Positions 25,423 through 34,688 of a DNA stretch of 64,000 nt are shown here, in pieces. The stretch comes from UBA995 sp035477115 (GTDB taxonomy: Bacteria; Bacillota; Sulfobacillia; UBA995). The stretch covers positions 116,161-180,160 of the forward strand of contig DATIKW010000022.1 of assembly GCA_035477115.1 (NCBI GenBank), written 5' to 3'. A program made the translations under genes and the position numbers. The notes beneath the pieces are model-generated. The model had not been told where the DNA came from. It did not search any database and worked only from the letters and a program-made list of their open reading frames with translations. Position 1 is the first letter of the stretch. The number at the start of each line of letters is the position of its first letter.

Positions 25423-26979
25423 ATGGTGAGGAGGTTCTTGCTGGGCGGCCTGGTGATCGTGGTCGCCGGGGCTCTGGCGCTGAGCGGTTGCCCGCGGCCG
25501 GGCGCACCCGCGCAGCCGGCCCAGGATCTGGTGATCGCCATGGGCGTGGAGCCGGAGTCGCTGGATCCCATCCGCATGTCATCTTCACCGGCGGCCACCG
25601 TATCGCGGCATGTGACCGAGACGTTGATCTACCTCGATGTGGACGGCACCCTGCGTCCCGGTCTGGCCGAGTCCTGGGACGTCTCCGCCGACAACCTGGT
25701 GTGGACCTTGCGGCTGCGACGGGGAGTCGAGTTCCATGACGGCACTCCCTTCGATGCCGAAGCCGCCAAGTTCAACCTGGAGCGGTTCCTCAATCCGGAC
25801 AACCGCGCTCCCTTCCGCTTCTTGATCGCCCGGATCATCCGGGTCGAGGCGGCCGATGGGCACACCCTGCGCCTCCATCTGGATGCGCCCTTCGCACCGT
25901 TGCTTTCCCACCTGTCGCATGCGTTCATCGGCATGGTCAGCCCGGCGTCGGTCAGGGCATTGCCCGCTGATGGCGTGGTGGAGGCGCCGGTGGGCACCGG
26001 ACCGTTCATCTTCGACAGTTGGGCGCGGGGCGAGCAAATCGTCCTGAGGCGCAACCCCGACTTCTGGGGAACCGCGCCCGTAATCGAGACCGTCACTTTC
26101 CGCTTTGTGCCCGAGGACGCTTCTCGCCTGGTCATGCTGGAGACGGGTGAAGCCCATGCCATCATGCGGGTGCCGCCCAAGGACGTGCCTCGCCTCCAGG
26201 GCGACCCCGAGATCCAGGTGGTCAAGGAGGACAGCGTTCGGGTCATCTACATCGGGTTCAACACCCAGGTGCCGCCCTTCAACGACCGGCGGGTGCGCCA
26301 GGCACTCAATTACGCGATCGACAAGCAGGCGATCGTGGACACCATCCTCGCCGGGGCCGGGTCGGTATCCACCGCGCCCATTGTCCCGGCTGTGTTCGGA
26401 TACCATACGGTGGGCCCGTACCCCTTCGATCCCGCCCGCGCCCGCCAGTTGCTCGCCGAAGCCGGTTTCCCCCAGGGGTTCCGCGCGACCATGCATCACC
26501 CCACCGGCCGGTACATGATGGATGTCACCATCGTCGAGAGCATCCAAAGCATGCTGCGGGACGTCGGCGTGGAACTGGAACTGGTCACCATGGAGTGGGC
26601 TGCCTACCTGGCCTTCTTGCGGGTGCCGCCGGCGGAAGCCAAGCACCAGATGTTCATGCTCGGCTGGGGCTGTGTGACGCTGGATGCCGACTACGGCATA
26701 TACCCGCTCCTCCATTCCTCGCAATGGCCGCCGGCCGGCTGGGGAGTCAGCTACTTCAAGAGCGATCTGGCCGACGGATTGATGGATCAGGCGCGGATCA
26801 CCCCTGACCGGGCGCAGCGCGAGGCGTTGTATCGGGACGCCCTGACCGCCATCTGGGAGGATGCTCCCTGGATATTCCTGCACAACGAAGTCCAGATTAA
26901 CGCCGTGCGGGCTAACGTCCAGGGTCTGATCCATCACCCGCTGGAAAACATCTTCGCCTGGGACGCCCGGATCGAGTGA
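25423..26979 (+). CDS. ABC transporter substrate-binding lipoprotein, peptide/nickel family 5
   Basis: 518 residues from ATG 25423 behind GGGGGACGGG. A lipoprotein signal is clear: MVRR, a hydrophobic core and the lipobox LSGC, with lipidated Cys at about residue 25. The SBP_bac_5 fold follows, with LTPGLAESW-like (LRPGLAESWDVS), GVEFHDGTPFDAEAAKFNLER and VGTGPFIFDSW motifs. It captures dipeptides, oligopeptides or a related solute for the two permeases downstream. No ATPase genes follow, so it must share ATPases from elsewhere, possibly the pair at 7437-9381. Confidence 0.92.
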   Translation: MVRRFLLGGLVIVVAGALALSGCPRPGAPAQPAQDLVIAMGVEPESLDPIRMSSSPAATVSRHVTETLIYLDVDGTLRPGLAESWDVSADNLVWTLRLRRGVEFHDGTPFDAEAAKFNLERFLNPDNRAPFRFLIARIIRVEAADGHTLRLHLDAPFAPLLSHLSHAFIGMVSPASVRALPADGVVEAPVGTGPFIFDSWARGEQIVLRRNPDFWGTAPVIETVTFRFVPEDASRLVMLETGEAHAIMRVPPKDVPRLQGDPEIQVVKEDSVRVIYIGFNTQVPPFNDRRVRQALNYAIDKQAIVDTILAGAGSVSTAPIVPAVFGYHTVGPYPFDPARARQLLAEAGFPQGFRATMHHPTGRYMMDVTIVESIQSMLRDVGVELELVTMEWAAYLAFLRVPPAEAKHQMFMLGWGCVTLDADYGIYPLLHSSQWPPAGWGVSYFKSDLADGLMDQARITPDRAQREALYRDALTAIWEDAPWIFLHNEVQINAVRANVQGLIHHPLENIFAWDARIE

Positions 26980-27005
26980 GCGGAAGTCCGGAAAGGCCGT
27001 AAGCC

Positions 27006-27051
27006 GGGTCCGACCGCTGAGGCCGCCGTTCAGGCCGGGGCGGTCGGACCC
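27006..27051 (+). repeat. Strong stem-loop between SBP and permease genes
   Basis: Perfect 12-bp inverted repeat GGGTCCGACCGC (27006-27017) and GCGGTCGGACCC (27040-27051) with a 22-base loop. It lies in the 134-base gap after the binding-protein gene and has no T-run. The first ABC operon has a similar hairpin in the same place (4895-4923), which supports a role in giving more SBP than permease. Confidence 0.75.
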
Positions 27052-27113
27052 ACCGCTTGGTCGCTGGTGCCCGGGAAGTCGGCCCTCAGGGGAAAGGGGG
27101 TGCGGCTGGCGCG

Positions 27114-28052
27114 ATGCGGGATTATCTGATGAAGCGGCTCTTGCTGGCTATCCCCGTCTTATTCGGCGTGTCGGTGCTCGTGTTCGCCATGATCCGGCTG
27201 ATCCCCGGTTGCCCGGCGGTGGCCATGGCCGGGGTGCACGCCGACGCCGAATTCATCGAGCAAGTACGGCGGGACCTCGGGCTGGATCGGGGTTTGCCGG
27301 AGCAGTACGCCATGTTCCTGGGGGATCTGCTGCGCGGGGACCTGGGCCGGTCAACCTTCAGCGGCCGTCCGGTCCTCCGGGAGGTGGCGGAGCGCTTCCC
27401 CCGCACGGCCGAGCTGACCCTGGCCAGCATGGGGGTGGCCACAGCGGTGGGCGTCGCGGCCGGCATCATATCGGCCACCCGGCAGTATTCGGCTCTGGAT
27501 AACCTGGGCATGGTCGCGGCGCTGGCCGGGGTGGCCATGCCCGTCTTCTGGCTCGGTCTCATGCTGCAACTCCTGTTCTCGGTGGAGTTGGGCTGGCTCC
27601 CGGCCACGGGCCGCGGCACCGTGACCCACCTCATCTTGCCTGCCTTGACGCTGGGAGCCGCATCGGCCGGGATCGTGGCCCGGATGACCCGGTCGAGCAT
27701 GCTGGAGGTGCTCCGGCAGGACTTCATCGTCACCGCCCGCTCCAAGGGACTGGCGGAGCGGGTAGTGGTATACCGGCACGCGTTGAAGAACGCCATGATA
27801 CCGGTGGTGACCATCGTGGGTCTCCAGGTCGGCACCCTGCTGGGCGGCGCCGTGCTCACCGAGACGGTGTTCGCCTGGCCGGGATTGGGCAGGTTGCTGG
27901 TAGGCGCGATCCTCGCCCGGGACTACCCGGTGATCCAGGGCGGCGTCCTCCTCCTGACCGTGACTTTCGTGATGGTCAACCTCGCCGTGGACCTGTTCTA
28001 CGTCTATCTCGACCCCCGGATCCGCTATGTATCGCCGCGAGGCGAAGCATGA
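27114..28052 (+). CDS. ABC transporter permease, DppB/OppB type
   Basis: 312 residues from ATG 27114; AAGGGGG lies about 13 bases upstream. It shows the standard DppB layout: helix 1 (MKRLLLAIPVLFGVSVLVF), an extracytoplasmic loop with LGLDRGLPEQY, five further helices, and the EAA loop DFIVTARSKGLAERVVVYRHAL. The C-terminus has the family motif DLFYVYLDPRIRY. Length is normal, unlike the permeases of the first operon. It overlaps the next gene by four bases. Confidence 0.94.
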   Translation: MRDYLMKRLLLAIPVLFGVSVLVFAMIRLIPGCPAVAMAGVHADAEFIEQVRRDLGLDRGLPEQYAMFLGDLLRGDLGRSTFSGRPVLREVAERFPRTAELTLASMGVATAVGVAAGIISATRQYSALDNLGMVAALAGVAMPVFWLGLMLQLLFSVELGWLPATGRGTVTHLILPALTLGAASAGIVARMTRSSMLEVLRQDFIVTARSKGLAERVVVYRHALKNAMIPVVTIVGLQVGTLLGGAVLTETVFAWPGLGRLLVGAILARDYPVIQGGVLLLTVTFVMVNLAVDLFYVYLDPRIRYVSPRGEA

Positions 28053-28927
28053 AGGAAGACAAGACCGTCACCTCAACGCCTGCACCTACTCCGGCCCGGC
28101 TCGCCATGCGCAGCCTGCGCCGTAACCGGGCGGCCATGATGGGCCTGGTCATCGTCCTCGCCTTCTCGCTGGCCGCGGCGCTCGCTCCGCTGTTGGGGCT
28201 CCCCGACCCGTATGGGGCTTCCTTGGTCCATGCCCTGGAATCGCCGAGTCGCGAGCATCCTTTCGGGCGGGACGAGTTGGGGCGCGATCTGCTGTCCCGG
28301 GTGGTGTATGGCGCCAGGATCTCCCTCACCCTGGGTTTGATCGCCATGGCCATCGGCGGGTTGGTGGGAGTCCCCGTGGGCGCCCTATCCGGGTACTATG
28401 GCGGCCGCTTTGACCTCATAGTGCAGCGGTTGGTCGATATCCTCCTGGCCTTTCCCGGCACCCTGCTGGCCATCGTGGTGGTGACCATCCTGGGAGTGGG
28501 TCTCGACAACGTCATGATAGCCATCGGGATCGCGTCGATCCCCACTTACGTGCGACTGGCCCGGGGTTCGGTGCTGTCAGTGAAGGAGATCGGCTACGTC
28601 GCGGCGGCGCGGGCCGTCGGCGGCGGCGACCGGCGCATCGTGTTCCGTCATATCCTCCCGAACTGCCTGGGGCCGCTCATCGTCCAGTCCACCTTCCAGA
28701 TCGCCACCGCCATCTTGTGGGCGGCCGGATTGGGCTTTCTCGGCCTGGGCGCCCAGGCGCCCACCCCGGAATGGGGGACGATGCTCAGCCGGGGCCGGCT
28801 GTACATGCGGGTTGCGCCCCACCTCACCGCTTATCCCGGCCTGGCCATCTTCGCCGTGGTCCTCGGGTTCAACCTGCTGGGCGACGGCCTGCGCGATGCG
28901 CTGGATCCGCGACTGCGGAAGGTATGA
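28049..28927 (+). CDS. ABC transporter permease, DppC/OppC type
   Basis: 292 residues from ATG 28049 (ATGA overlap). Standard DppC pattern: FGRDELGRDLLSRVVYGAR after helix 1, the EAA loop EIGYVAAARAVGGGDRRIVFRHIL, and the late GLGFLGLGAQAPTPEWG. The C-terminal LLGDGLRDALDPRLRK is the usual end. It is the last membrane gene of the second importer; a peptidase gene follows after 111 bases, consistent with peptide uptake followed by cleavage. Confidence 0.95.
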   Translation: MKEDKTVTSTPAPTPARLAMRSLRRNRAAMMGLVIVLAFSLAAALAPLLGLPDPYGASLVHALESPSREHPFGRDELGRDLLSRVVYGARISLTLGLIAMAIGGLVGVPVGALSGYYGGRFDLIVQRLVDILLAFPGTLLAIVVVTILGVGLDNVMIAIGIASIPTYVRLARGSVLSVKEIGYVAAARAVGGGDRRIVFRHILPNCLGPLIVQSTFQIATAILWAAGLGFLGLGAQAPTPEWGTMLSRGRLYMRVAPHLTAYPGLAIFAVVLGFNLLGDGLRDALDPRLRKV

Positions 28928-29038
28928 GATCCTCCCTCCGATACGCCTTGCCCCACGAGGCGTGAATTCGCGTAAGGGAAGGAACCTCCCGGCTCCGGGC
29001 AGAAGGAAGGTCCAGCCGATGCTGCAGGAGGCATGCCG

Positions 29039-30379
29039 ATGCCGATCGACTGGATTCCGGGTGCCCGGGACGAGACGCTCACCTACCTGACCGAACTCGT
29101 CCGCCTCGACACGACCAACCCTCCGGGCAACGAGACGGTCGCGGCCCGGTACGTCGCGGACCGGCTGGCCGCCGCAGGGGTGTCCGCCGAGGTGGTGGAA
29201 CCCGCTCCCGGCCGGGGGAGCGTCGTGGCCAGGCTCGATCCCGAGGGAGCGGACCCGGCGGAGTCGCTGCTATTGCTGTCCCATTTGGATGTCGTGCCGG
29301 CGACGGCCGCGGAATGGAGCCGCCATCCCTTCGGCGGCGAACTGGCGGACGGCCAGGTGTGGGGCCGGGGAACACTGGATACCAAGCAGTTGACCGCCGT
29401 CTGGCTGACCATATTCCTGCGGGTCGTCCGCGAACGGCTTGCGCTGCGACGGGGGCTGGTGTTCGCAGCCACCGCCGACGAGGAGATGGGCGGGACGCTC
29501 GGCGTCCGCTGGCTGGAGGACAGCCGCCCGGAACTGCTCCGCTGCGGGTGGTGTCTGAATGAGGGGGGCGGCTTCGGCCTGGTGCTCGGAGGCGTGACCT
29601 ACTACCCCTTCCAGGCCGGCGAGAAGAGCCCCTGCTGGATGACTTTGCGGGTGAGGGGCCAACCCGGCCATGCTTCCATCCCCTCCCCGGATAACGCCGT
29701 GATCCGCCTGGCCGAGGCGGTGGCCCGCATCGGCCGTGCCCGACTCCCGTTCCACCTCACGGATACGGTCCGCTTGTTCGTCGAAGGGTTGGCCGGCGCC
29801 CAGATGGAGCCGATGGCGGGGGTGCTGAGGCGCCTGCTCCTGCCGGATCGGGCCGATCAGGTACTCGATGGGCTGAGCGATGCCCATCTGGCGGCGATGA
29901 TCCGAGCCATGCTGCACAACACGGCCGTCCCCACGATCCTCCGGGCGGGCGAGAAGACCAACGTGATACCGTCGGTGGCCGAGGCGCAAGTAGACTGCCG
30001 GATCTTGCCCGGCCAGACTCCCGCTTCCCTGCGGGCCGAACTCGAGGCCGTGTTGGCGGATTGCCCGGGGGTTGAACTCGAACTCGGCATGAGCGGTCAG
30101 CCCACGGAGTCGCCGGTGGATACCGACTTGGCCGAGGCCATCCGGCGGTCGCTCGCCCGGCACGCGCCCGGCGCCCACGCGATACCTTACCTCGTCCCCG
30201 GGGCCACCGACTCCCGCTTCCTACGGCCCAGGGGAGCGGTGGCTTATGGTTTCTGCCCTCTGTTGCCGGGGGAGGATGTTCGCACCATCCATGGGCACGA
30301 CGAGCGGATCGGCGTGCGCAGCATCGAGTTCGCCTTGCGGGTGTTGTGGGACGTGGTGACGGACTTCGTCTGCCGCTAA
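29039..30379 (+). CDS. M20 family metallopeptidase / deacylase
   Basis: 446 residues from ATG 29039, seven bases after AGGAGG (29026-29031); ATG 29033 is in frame but only one base from the site. The di-zinc set is complete: His82 and Asp84 (SHLDVVP), Asp114 (GRGTLDTK), the catalytic Glu148 in ADEEMGG, Glu175 (LNEGGG), and a late His in IHGHDERI. A dimerisation lid begins near VRGQPGHAS. Members cleave dipeptides or N-acylamino acids. With the racemase/GNAT pair at 11-13 kb it could serve as the L-specific N-acylamino acid hydrolase; with the importer just upstream it could equally be a dipeptidase. Confidence 0.9.
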   Translation: MPIDWIPGARDETLTYLTELVRLDTTNPPGNETVAARYVADRLAAAGVSAEVVEPAPGRGSVVARLDPEGADPAESLLLLSHLDVVPATAAEWSRHPFGGELADGQVWGRGTLDTKQLTAVWLTIFLRVVRERLALRRGLVFAATADEEMGGTLGVRWLEDSRPELLRCGWCLNEGGGFGLVLGGVTYYPFQAGEKSPCWMTLRVRGQPGHASIPSPDNAVIRLAEAVARIGRARLPFHLTDTVRLFVEGLAGAQMEPMAGVLRRLLLPDRADQVLDGLSDAHLAAMIRAMLHNTAVPTILRAGEKTNVIPSVAEAQVDCRILPGQTPASLRAELEAVLADCPGVELELGMSGQPTESPVDTDLAEAIRRSLARHAPGAHAIPYLVPGATDSRFLRPRGAVAYGFCPLLPGEDVRTIHGHDERIGVRSIEFALRVLWDVVTDFVCR

Positions 30380-30399
30380 TCCAGGAGGTGGAACCGCAG

Positions 30400-31248
30400 T
30401 TGGACCTGGCGTATGTCGACGGCCGGATGGTCCCGATCGACCAGGCTTCGGTGTCGATCGAGGACCGGGGCATGCAGTTCGCGGACGGGGTGTACGAGGT
30501 GGTGAGGGCTTACCGCGGGCGGCTGTTCCGGCTCGGGCCGCACCTGGTACGGATGCGGCAGGGCCTGGGGGAACTCGAGATACCGGAGCCGGAGGTCGCC
30601 GGGGGATTGGGCGGGCTCCTTGAGCAGCTCTGGAAGGCTTCCGGCGAGGAACAGGGTCTCTTGTATGTCCAGGTCACGCGAGGACGGGGTGCCCGGGCGC
30701 ATGTGCCGCCGGCGGGCATGCGCCCGACATTGGTCGTGACTTGCCGCGGGGTGCCGCCTCACGCCGAGCAGCGTTACCGGGAGGGGGTCAAGGTCATCGT
30801 CCATCGCGACGTGCGATGGGAATGGTGTCACCTGAAGACCACGGCCCTGGTGGCTAACGTCGTGCTGCGCACTCAGGCCCAGCGAGCCGGGGCCTACGAG
30901 TGTCTCCTGCATCGCGAGGGGCTGGTGACCGAGGCGACGGCTGCCAACGTCTTCGCGGTCATCGACGGGGTGCTCCGCACCGCTCCTCGTTCAAACCAGA
31001 TCCTCGCCGGCGTCACGCGAGCGGCCGTATTGGAACTCGCGGCGAAACTCGGCTTGCCCCATGCCGAAAGTCCCTTTTCGTTGGCGGAGGCGGCCCGGGC
31101 CGAGGAGCTGTTCGTGACCGGCACCCACACCGAGATCATGCCGGTGGTGGATCTGGACGGCCAGGCCGTCGGCGGCGGCCGGCCGGGACCGGTGACGACC
31201 CGCCTGTTACGAGCTTACCGCGACCTGGTCGAGGCGGAGGTGACCTAG
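30400..31248 (+). CDS. dat: D-amino acid aminotransferase (class IV PLP)
   Basis: 282 residues from TTG 30400, eight bases after AGGAGGTGG, the normal D-AAT length. The N-terminus AYVDGRMVPIDQASVSIEDRG is characteristic. The PLP lysine is Lys146 in HLKTTALVANVV, one residue from the known Lys145, and the phosphate-side motif VTEATAANVFAV follows. The enzyme transfers the amino group between D-amino acids and 2-oxo acids; it can make D-alanine or D-glutamate for the wall or degrade D-amino acids. The branched-chain aminotransferase and aminodeoxychorismate lyase relatives are less likely given length and start. It follows the M20 gene closely. Confidence 0.85.
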   Translation: MDLAYVDGRMVPIDQASVSIEDRGMQFADGVYEVVRAYRGRLFRLGPHLVRMRQGLGELEIPEPEVAGGLGGLLEQLWKASGEEQGLLYVQVTRGRGARAHVPPAGMRPTLVVTCRGVPPHAEQRYREGVKVIVHRDVRWEWCHLKTTALVANVVLRTQAQRAGAYECLLHREGLVTEATAANVFAVIDGVLRTAPRSNQILAGVTRAAVLELAAKLGLPHAESPFSLAEAARAEELFVTGTHTEIMPVVDLDGQAVGGGRPGPVTTRLLRAYRDLVEAEVT

Positions 31249-31257
31249 GAGCCTTGT

Positions 31258-31286
31258 CACCTCTCCCCTGGGTCATCCATATCATG
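31258..31286 (+). promoter_or_regulatory. Candidate sigma-K-like promoter for cotE
   Basis: CACC at 31258-31261 and CATATCATG at 31278-31286 with a 16-base spacer resemble the sigma-K pattern (AC near -35, CATA---TA at -10). It lies about 55 bases before the cotE ATG. The match is partial (the final A is G) and chance agreement is possible, but coat genes are expected to use mother-cell sigma factors. Confidence 0.3.
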
Positions 31287-31341
31287 AACCAGCCTGGGCC
31301 GGCCAGCAGGCGGCAGGGCAGGGGCGAGGGAGGACTAGGGG

Positions 31342-31923
31342 ATGGGAGACAAGGCACTGCATGGCGAGTTCCGTCAGATCATCACCCGGGCGGTCGTGGC
31401 TACCGGTAACGGTCGTTACCTGCAAACACACTTGCTGAGTCCCAGCAAGCGACCCGCCTCCATACTCGGGGCGCGGATCGTCAATCATGACTACCGGGCC
31501 AAGCCGGGGTCCGCCGGGGTGGAACTCGGCGGCAACTATGGAGCGGAGATCTGGTACGCGCATAGCGGAGGCACCCAGACCGAGCTGCAGAAGGAGAAGC
31601 TGACTTTCCGCGAGGACCTGCCGGTGGCCTCGGTGCCGGGACGGCTCGGTCAGGGTGAGACGGTGGAGATCACCGCTACCCGCGAGCCGCGAGTCTGGGA
31701 CGCCCGGACCACGCAGGGTGGCCAGATCGAACTGGTGGTCGAGACGGCCTACGCTGCCCAGGTAGTTGGCCCGGCTCGCCTCTGGGTCCGAGCGTATCCG
31801 GAGGAGGCCGTCAGGGGCAAGCTCCGGGGGTCGCCCACCGGGCGGGACGACGAGTTGAGCGAGGAAGAGTGGGAGCGTCTCCTGGAAGACGATGAGGGAG
31901 TGGAGGAAGGCCAGGGCGGCTAG
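31342..31923 (+). CDS. cotE: Outer spore coat morphogenetic protein CotE
   Basis: 193 residues from ATG 31342 behind GGGAGGACTAGGGG. It aligns by eye with Bacillus CotE along its length: FRQIITRAVVATGNGRY at the start, then LSPSKRPASILGARIVNHDY, GAEIWYAHSGGTQTELQ, and VETAYAAQVVGPARLWV. The C-terminal ~40 residues are strongly acidic (ELSEEEWERLLEDDE), as in known CotE. In Bacillus, CotE assembles between inner and outer coat in the mother cell and recruits outer coat proteins. It directly precedes a block of YheC/YheD-type genes, which links those to the spore surface. It is the best evidence that the organism sporulates. Confidence 0.92.
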   Translation: MGDKALHGEFRQIITRAVVATGNGRYLQTHLLSPSKRPASILGARIVNHDYRAKPGSAGVELGGNYGAEIWYAHSGGTQTELQKEKLTFREDLPVASVPGRLGQGETVEITATREPRVWDARTTQGGQIELVVETAYAAQVVGPARLWVRAYPEEAVRGKLRGSPTGRDDELSEEEWERLLEDDEGVEEGQGG

Positions 31924-32154
31924 GTCCGAGGGACCGTAGCCGGTGTCCTCGGCCGGCTTCCTGAGAGGCTCGCCTCTGATTCGAGGACGTGCTCGAGGGC
32001 CGTTCGCCCCCGGCCGAACACCCCGCGAGGACGTCCTCCGCTGGTCCCGGCAGGTCGGGATAGCTGCACCCACCCTTTCCCCCATCACCTCTTCTCCTCG
32101 CCCACATATGATGCTTACCAGCTCTTACTCGTGCCGCCGGGGAGGCAGCACCCC

Positions 32155-33576
32155 TTGACGGGCTACACGCTTGGCTGGATCGACCGAGGGACGCCTGAGC
32201 CCGCGGTGGCTCTGCCGCCGTCTTGGCTCCGCGACCTCGAACTGGCGGCAGGCGGGAAGGTGAGGGTGTCGGCCGGAACTCGCAGCGTCCTCGCTACTGT
32301 GGTCGACCGGGCCTCGCGGGCAGAGGACCTGCGCGGCAACCGCGCACTGCTCGATGGACTTCGGCTGCCCGGGGGAGTGCGGCTGGGTCTGACCAGCCGC
32401 GGAGGAGGCGATGGCCGCGAACTCCGGCTGGGTCCGGTAGTGGGGATCCTGACGACCCGAGGCCGCCGGACTCGTTTTGGCGGTCAGACACCGATTCTGA
32501 GAGAGATGACGCGGCTTGCCGGCGAGCAGGGCGTACTGGCCTTCGCTTTCACACCTTCCGACATCGACTGGGACCGCGGGACGATACGCGGCCACGTGTT
32601 CCGGGAGTGGCACCGAGGATGGCGATCAGGCCAGTTCCCTTTCCCTGACGTAGTGTACAACCGGGTTCCCAGCCGAAGGGCGGAACGGAATCCGCTCATG
32701 GCGGCCACTTCGGCGAGACTGGTCCGCCTGCTGGGGCCCCGTTACTTCAACCCGTGCTTCCTGGACAAGTGGCATACCTACCGGGCACTGGCCGGCGACC
32801 CACGGCTCAGAGTCTTGCTCCCCGAGACCCGTCGCTACTCGGGAGTGAGCGACCTGCTGGACATGCTGGACCGGTTCCGTCAAGTCTATCTCAAGCCCAC
32901 CGGCGGCAGCCAGGGATTGGGCATCATCCGTGTGGTACAGGGCGGGGATGGGCAGTACACTTTGCAGCACCAGGGGAGGAGAGGAGTCCGGCTGGGGGTG
33001 GTCCGCGGACCTGCCGCCTTGGGGCGGGCGGTCGAGCGGCGGACTGGACATCGAAGCTATCTGGTCCAGGAAGGACTCAATCTGAGCCTTGCCGGAGGGC
33101 GGCCCTTCGACGTGCGGGTGCTGATGCAGCGCGACGAAGACGGCAGGTGGCGTCGCACCAAGCTATTCGCGCGGGTGGGCGGACGGGGCGGCATCACTGC
33201 CAACATCAGCGTTGGCGGCACGGGCGAGTCGTTGCCCCGGGTCGTGCCGCTGGCCGTAGATCGGCCGCGCCCCCGCCGCGGCCGGGCGATCGTCCACCGG
33301 GTCCGCGACACTGCCTTGACCATCACCCCGCTGGTCGAGGCGGCCTTGGAGATGACGCTCGGCGAACTCGGGCTGGACCTGGGTGTGGATCGGACGGGTC
33401 GCATCTGGCTGCTTGAGGTCAATTCCCGTCCGTGGCGTAGCGTGAAACCCGAACGGGGGTCCATCGCTCGGACGCGCCTGGCCCTGCTACGTCCGCTGGC
33501 CTACGCGCGTTGCCTGGCGGGATTCGCTCGACCGGCGGGCGCGGTCGGAGCGGTCACGGGGGAGTCAGCGCGATGA
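32155..33576 (+). CDS. YheC/YheD-family ATP-grasp protein, copy 1
   Basis: 473 residues from TTG 32155, nine bases after GGGGAGG. An N-terminal beta-rich domain (about 1-95) ends at LGPVVGILTT, then the ATP-grasp part begins. FPFPDVVYNRVPSR and RYFNPCFLDKWHTYRAL are YheC/D hallmarks. ATP-grasp residues are visible: Lys in VYLKPTGGSQGLGII, the adenine-side YLVQEGLNL, FDVRVLMQRD, and the Mg-binding end LLEVNSRP. The fold joins a carboxylate to an amine (or similar) using ATP. The family is known from Bacillus spores, but no reaction is established. A 231-base gap with no clear gene separates it from cotE. Confidence 0.9.
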   Translation: MTGYTLGWIDRGTPEPAVALPPSWLRDLELAAGGKVRVSAGTRSVLATVVDRASRAEDLRGNRALLDGLRLPGGVRLGLTSRGGGDGRELRLGPVVGILTTRGRRTRFGGQTPILREMTRLAGEQGVLAFAFTPSDIDWDRGTIRGHVFREWHRGWRSGQFPFPDVVYNRVPSRRAERNPLMAATSARLVRLLGPRYFNPCFLDKWHTYRALAGDPRLRVLLPETRRYSGVSDLLDMLDRFRQVYLKPTGGSQGLGIIRVVQGGDGQYTLQHQGRRGVRLGVVRGPAALGRAVERRTGHRSYLVQEGLNLSLAGGRPFDVRVLMQRDEDGRWRRTKLFARVGGRGGITANISVGGTGESLPRVVPLAVDRPRPRRGRAIVHRVRDTALTITPLVEAALEMTLGELGLDLGVDRTGRIWLLEVNSRPWRSVKPERGSIARTRLALLRPLAYARCLAGFARPAGAVGAVTGESAR

Positions 33577-34688
33577 GCCGGGTGCGGGTGGGCATGCTCA
33601 CCACGACATATGGCGGCGGGGGCTTTGGTGAACAGGCGCCCCTATTCCGGGCGTTGCTCGGGTCGGCACGGCGGGAAGGCTGCATCGCCTACGTCTTCAC
33701 GCCTGCCGGCGTGGACTGGGCCGCGGGCAGAGTACGGGGTTGGGTGGCGTCTCCGGGCGGAAGGTGGCGGCGCCGCAGCTTCCCGATGCCCGACGTCATA
33801 TACGATCGCATCGTGTGCCGGGCGGACCTCCGCTTGCCGGCGGTGGACGCGGCGCTCTCGCGCCTGAAAGCCATGTACCGCGGACGCTACTTCAACCCGT
33901 GTCTTCTCGATAAGTGGGAGGTGTACCAGGCGCTATCGGGGGATCCGTCCCTTCACGGGCACCTTCCCGAGACGCGGCTGCTGACTATCCCCGACGTTGC
34001 CAGGGATATGGCTGGCCGCCATCCGGTGATGTTCATCAAGCCGCGGGCCGGGACCCAGGGCCGGCGGATTGTCCGCCTCGACCGCCGGACTTCGGACCCT
34101 ATGGGCCCTTACCTGGTACGCAGCCAGGTCTCCCCGGAGCGGACCGTTCCCACCCTGGATCGGGCAATGGCGGTTGCGGCGCCGGGCGCGGAGGACCTCA
34201 TCCAGCAAGGGATTGAAGGACCGTCAATTCGGGGAGGCCGTCCCTTCGACCTGCGAGCGCTGCTGCATCGCGACGGTCGAGCCGGGTCGCGGGCGGAGTC
34301 AGGCTGGCGACTGACCTGTATCGTGGCGAGAGTCGGGCGCCGCGGGGCCATAACCTCCAACCTGCACACGGGAGGCACAGCGGTGCGCGCGCGAACTCTA
34401 CTGCGGGAAGTGTACCGGGCGCGGCCCCGTCAGGTCCGAGCGGCGCTCGCGCGCCTGCGTCACCTTGCCCTCAAGGTCCCTCCGGCGCTGGAACGCAGCT
34501 TCGGGCATTTCGGCGAACTGGCGCTCGATCTCTTGCTCGACGGCCAGGGGAACCCCTGGCTGCTGGAGGTCAACTCCCGGCCCGGCCGGCGGGCGCTCGT
34601 CTTGGCCGGCGAGGGTGGAGCGCGCGCCCTCGCTGGGCGGCGAATCTTCCGCCATGCTCGCAGCCTCGTGGAAGGTGATGACCGATGA
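33573..34688 (+). CDS. YheC/YheD-family ATP-grasp protein, copy 2 (lacks N-terminal domain)
   Basis: 371 residues from ATG 33573, eight bases after GGGGGAG and overlapping the stop of copy 1 (ATGA). It begins directly with VRVGMLTTTYGGGGFGEQ, the point where the ATP-grasp part begins in copies 1 and 3, so the beta-rich N-terminal domain is absent. Shared motifs: FPMPDVIYDRI, YFNPCLLDKWEVYQAL, MFIKPRAGTQGRRIV, DLIQQGIEG, FDLRALLHRD and LLEVNSRPGRRA. All ATP and Mg ligands seem intact, so it should be an active ligase. Coupled translation implies joint action with copies 1 and 3. Confidence 0.9.
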   Translation: MSRVRVGMLTTTYGGGGFGEQAPLFRALLGSARREGCIAYVFTPAGVDWAAGRVRGWVASPGGRWRRRSFPMPDVIYDRIVCRADLRLPAVDAALSRLKAMYRGRYFNPCLLDKWEVYQALSGDPSLHGHLPETRLLTIPDVARDMAGRHPVMFIKPRAGTQGRRIVRLDRRTSDPMGPYLVRSQVSPERTVPTLDRAMAVAAPGAEDLIQQGIEGPSIRGGRPFDLRALLHRDGRAGSRAESGWRLTCIVARVGRRGAITSNLHTGGTAVRARTLLREVYRARPRQVRAALARLRHLALKVPPALERSFGHFGELALDLLLDGQGNPWLLEVNSRPGRRALVLAGEGGARALAGRRIFRHARSLVEGDDR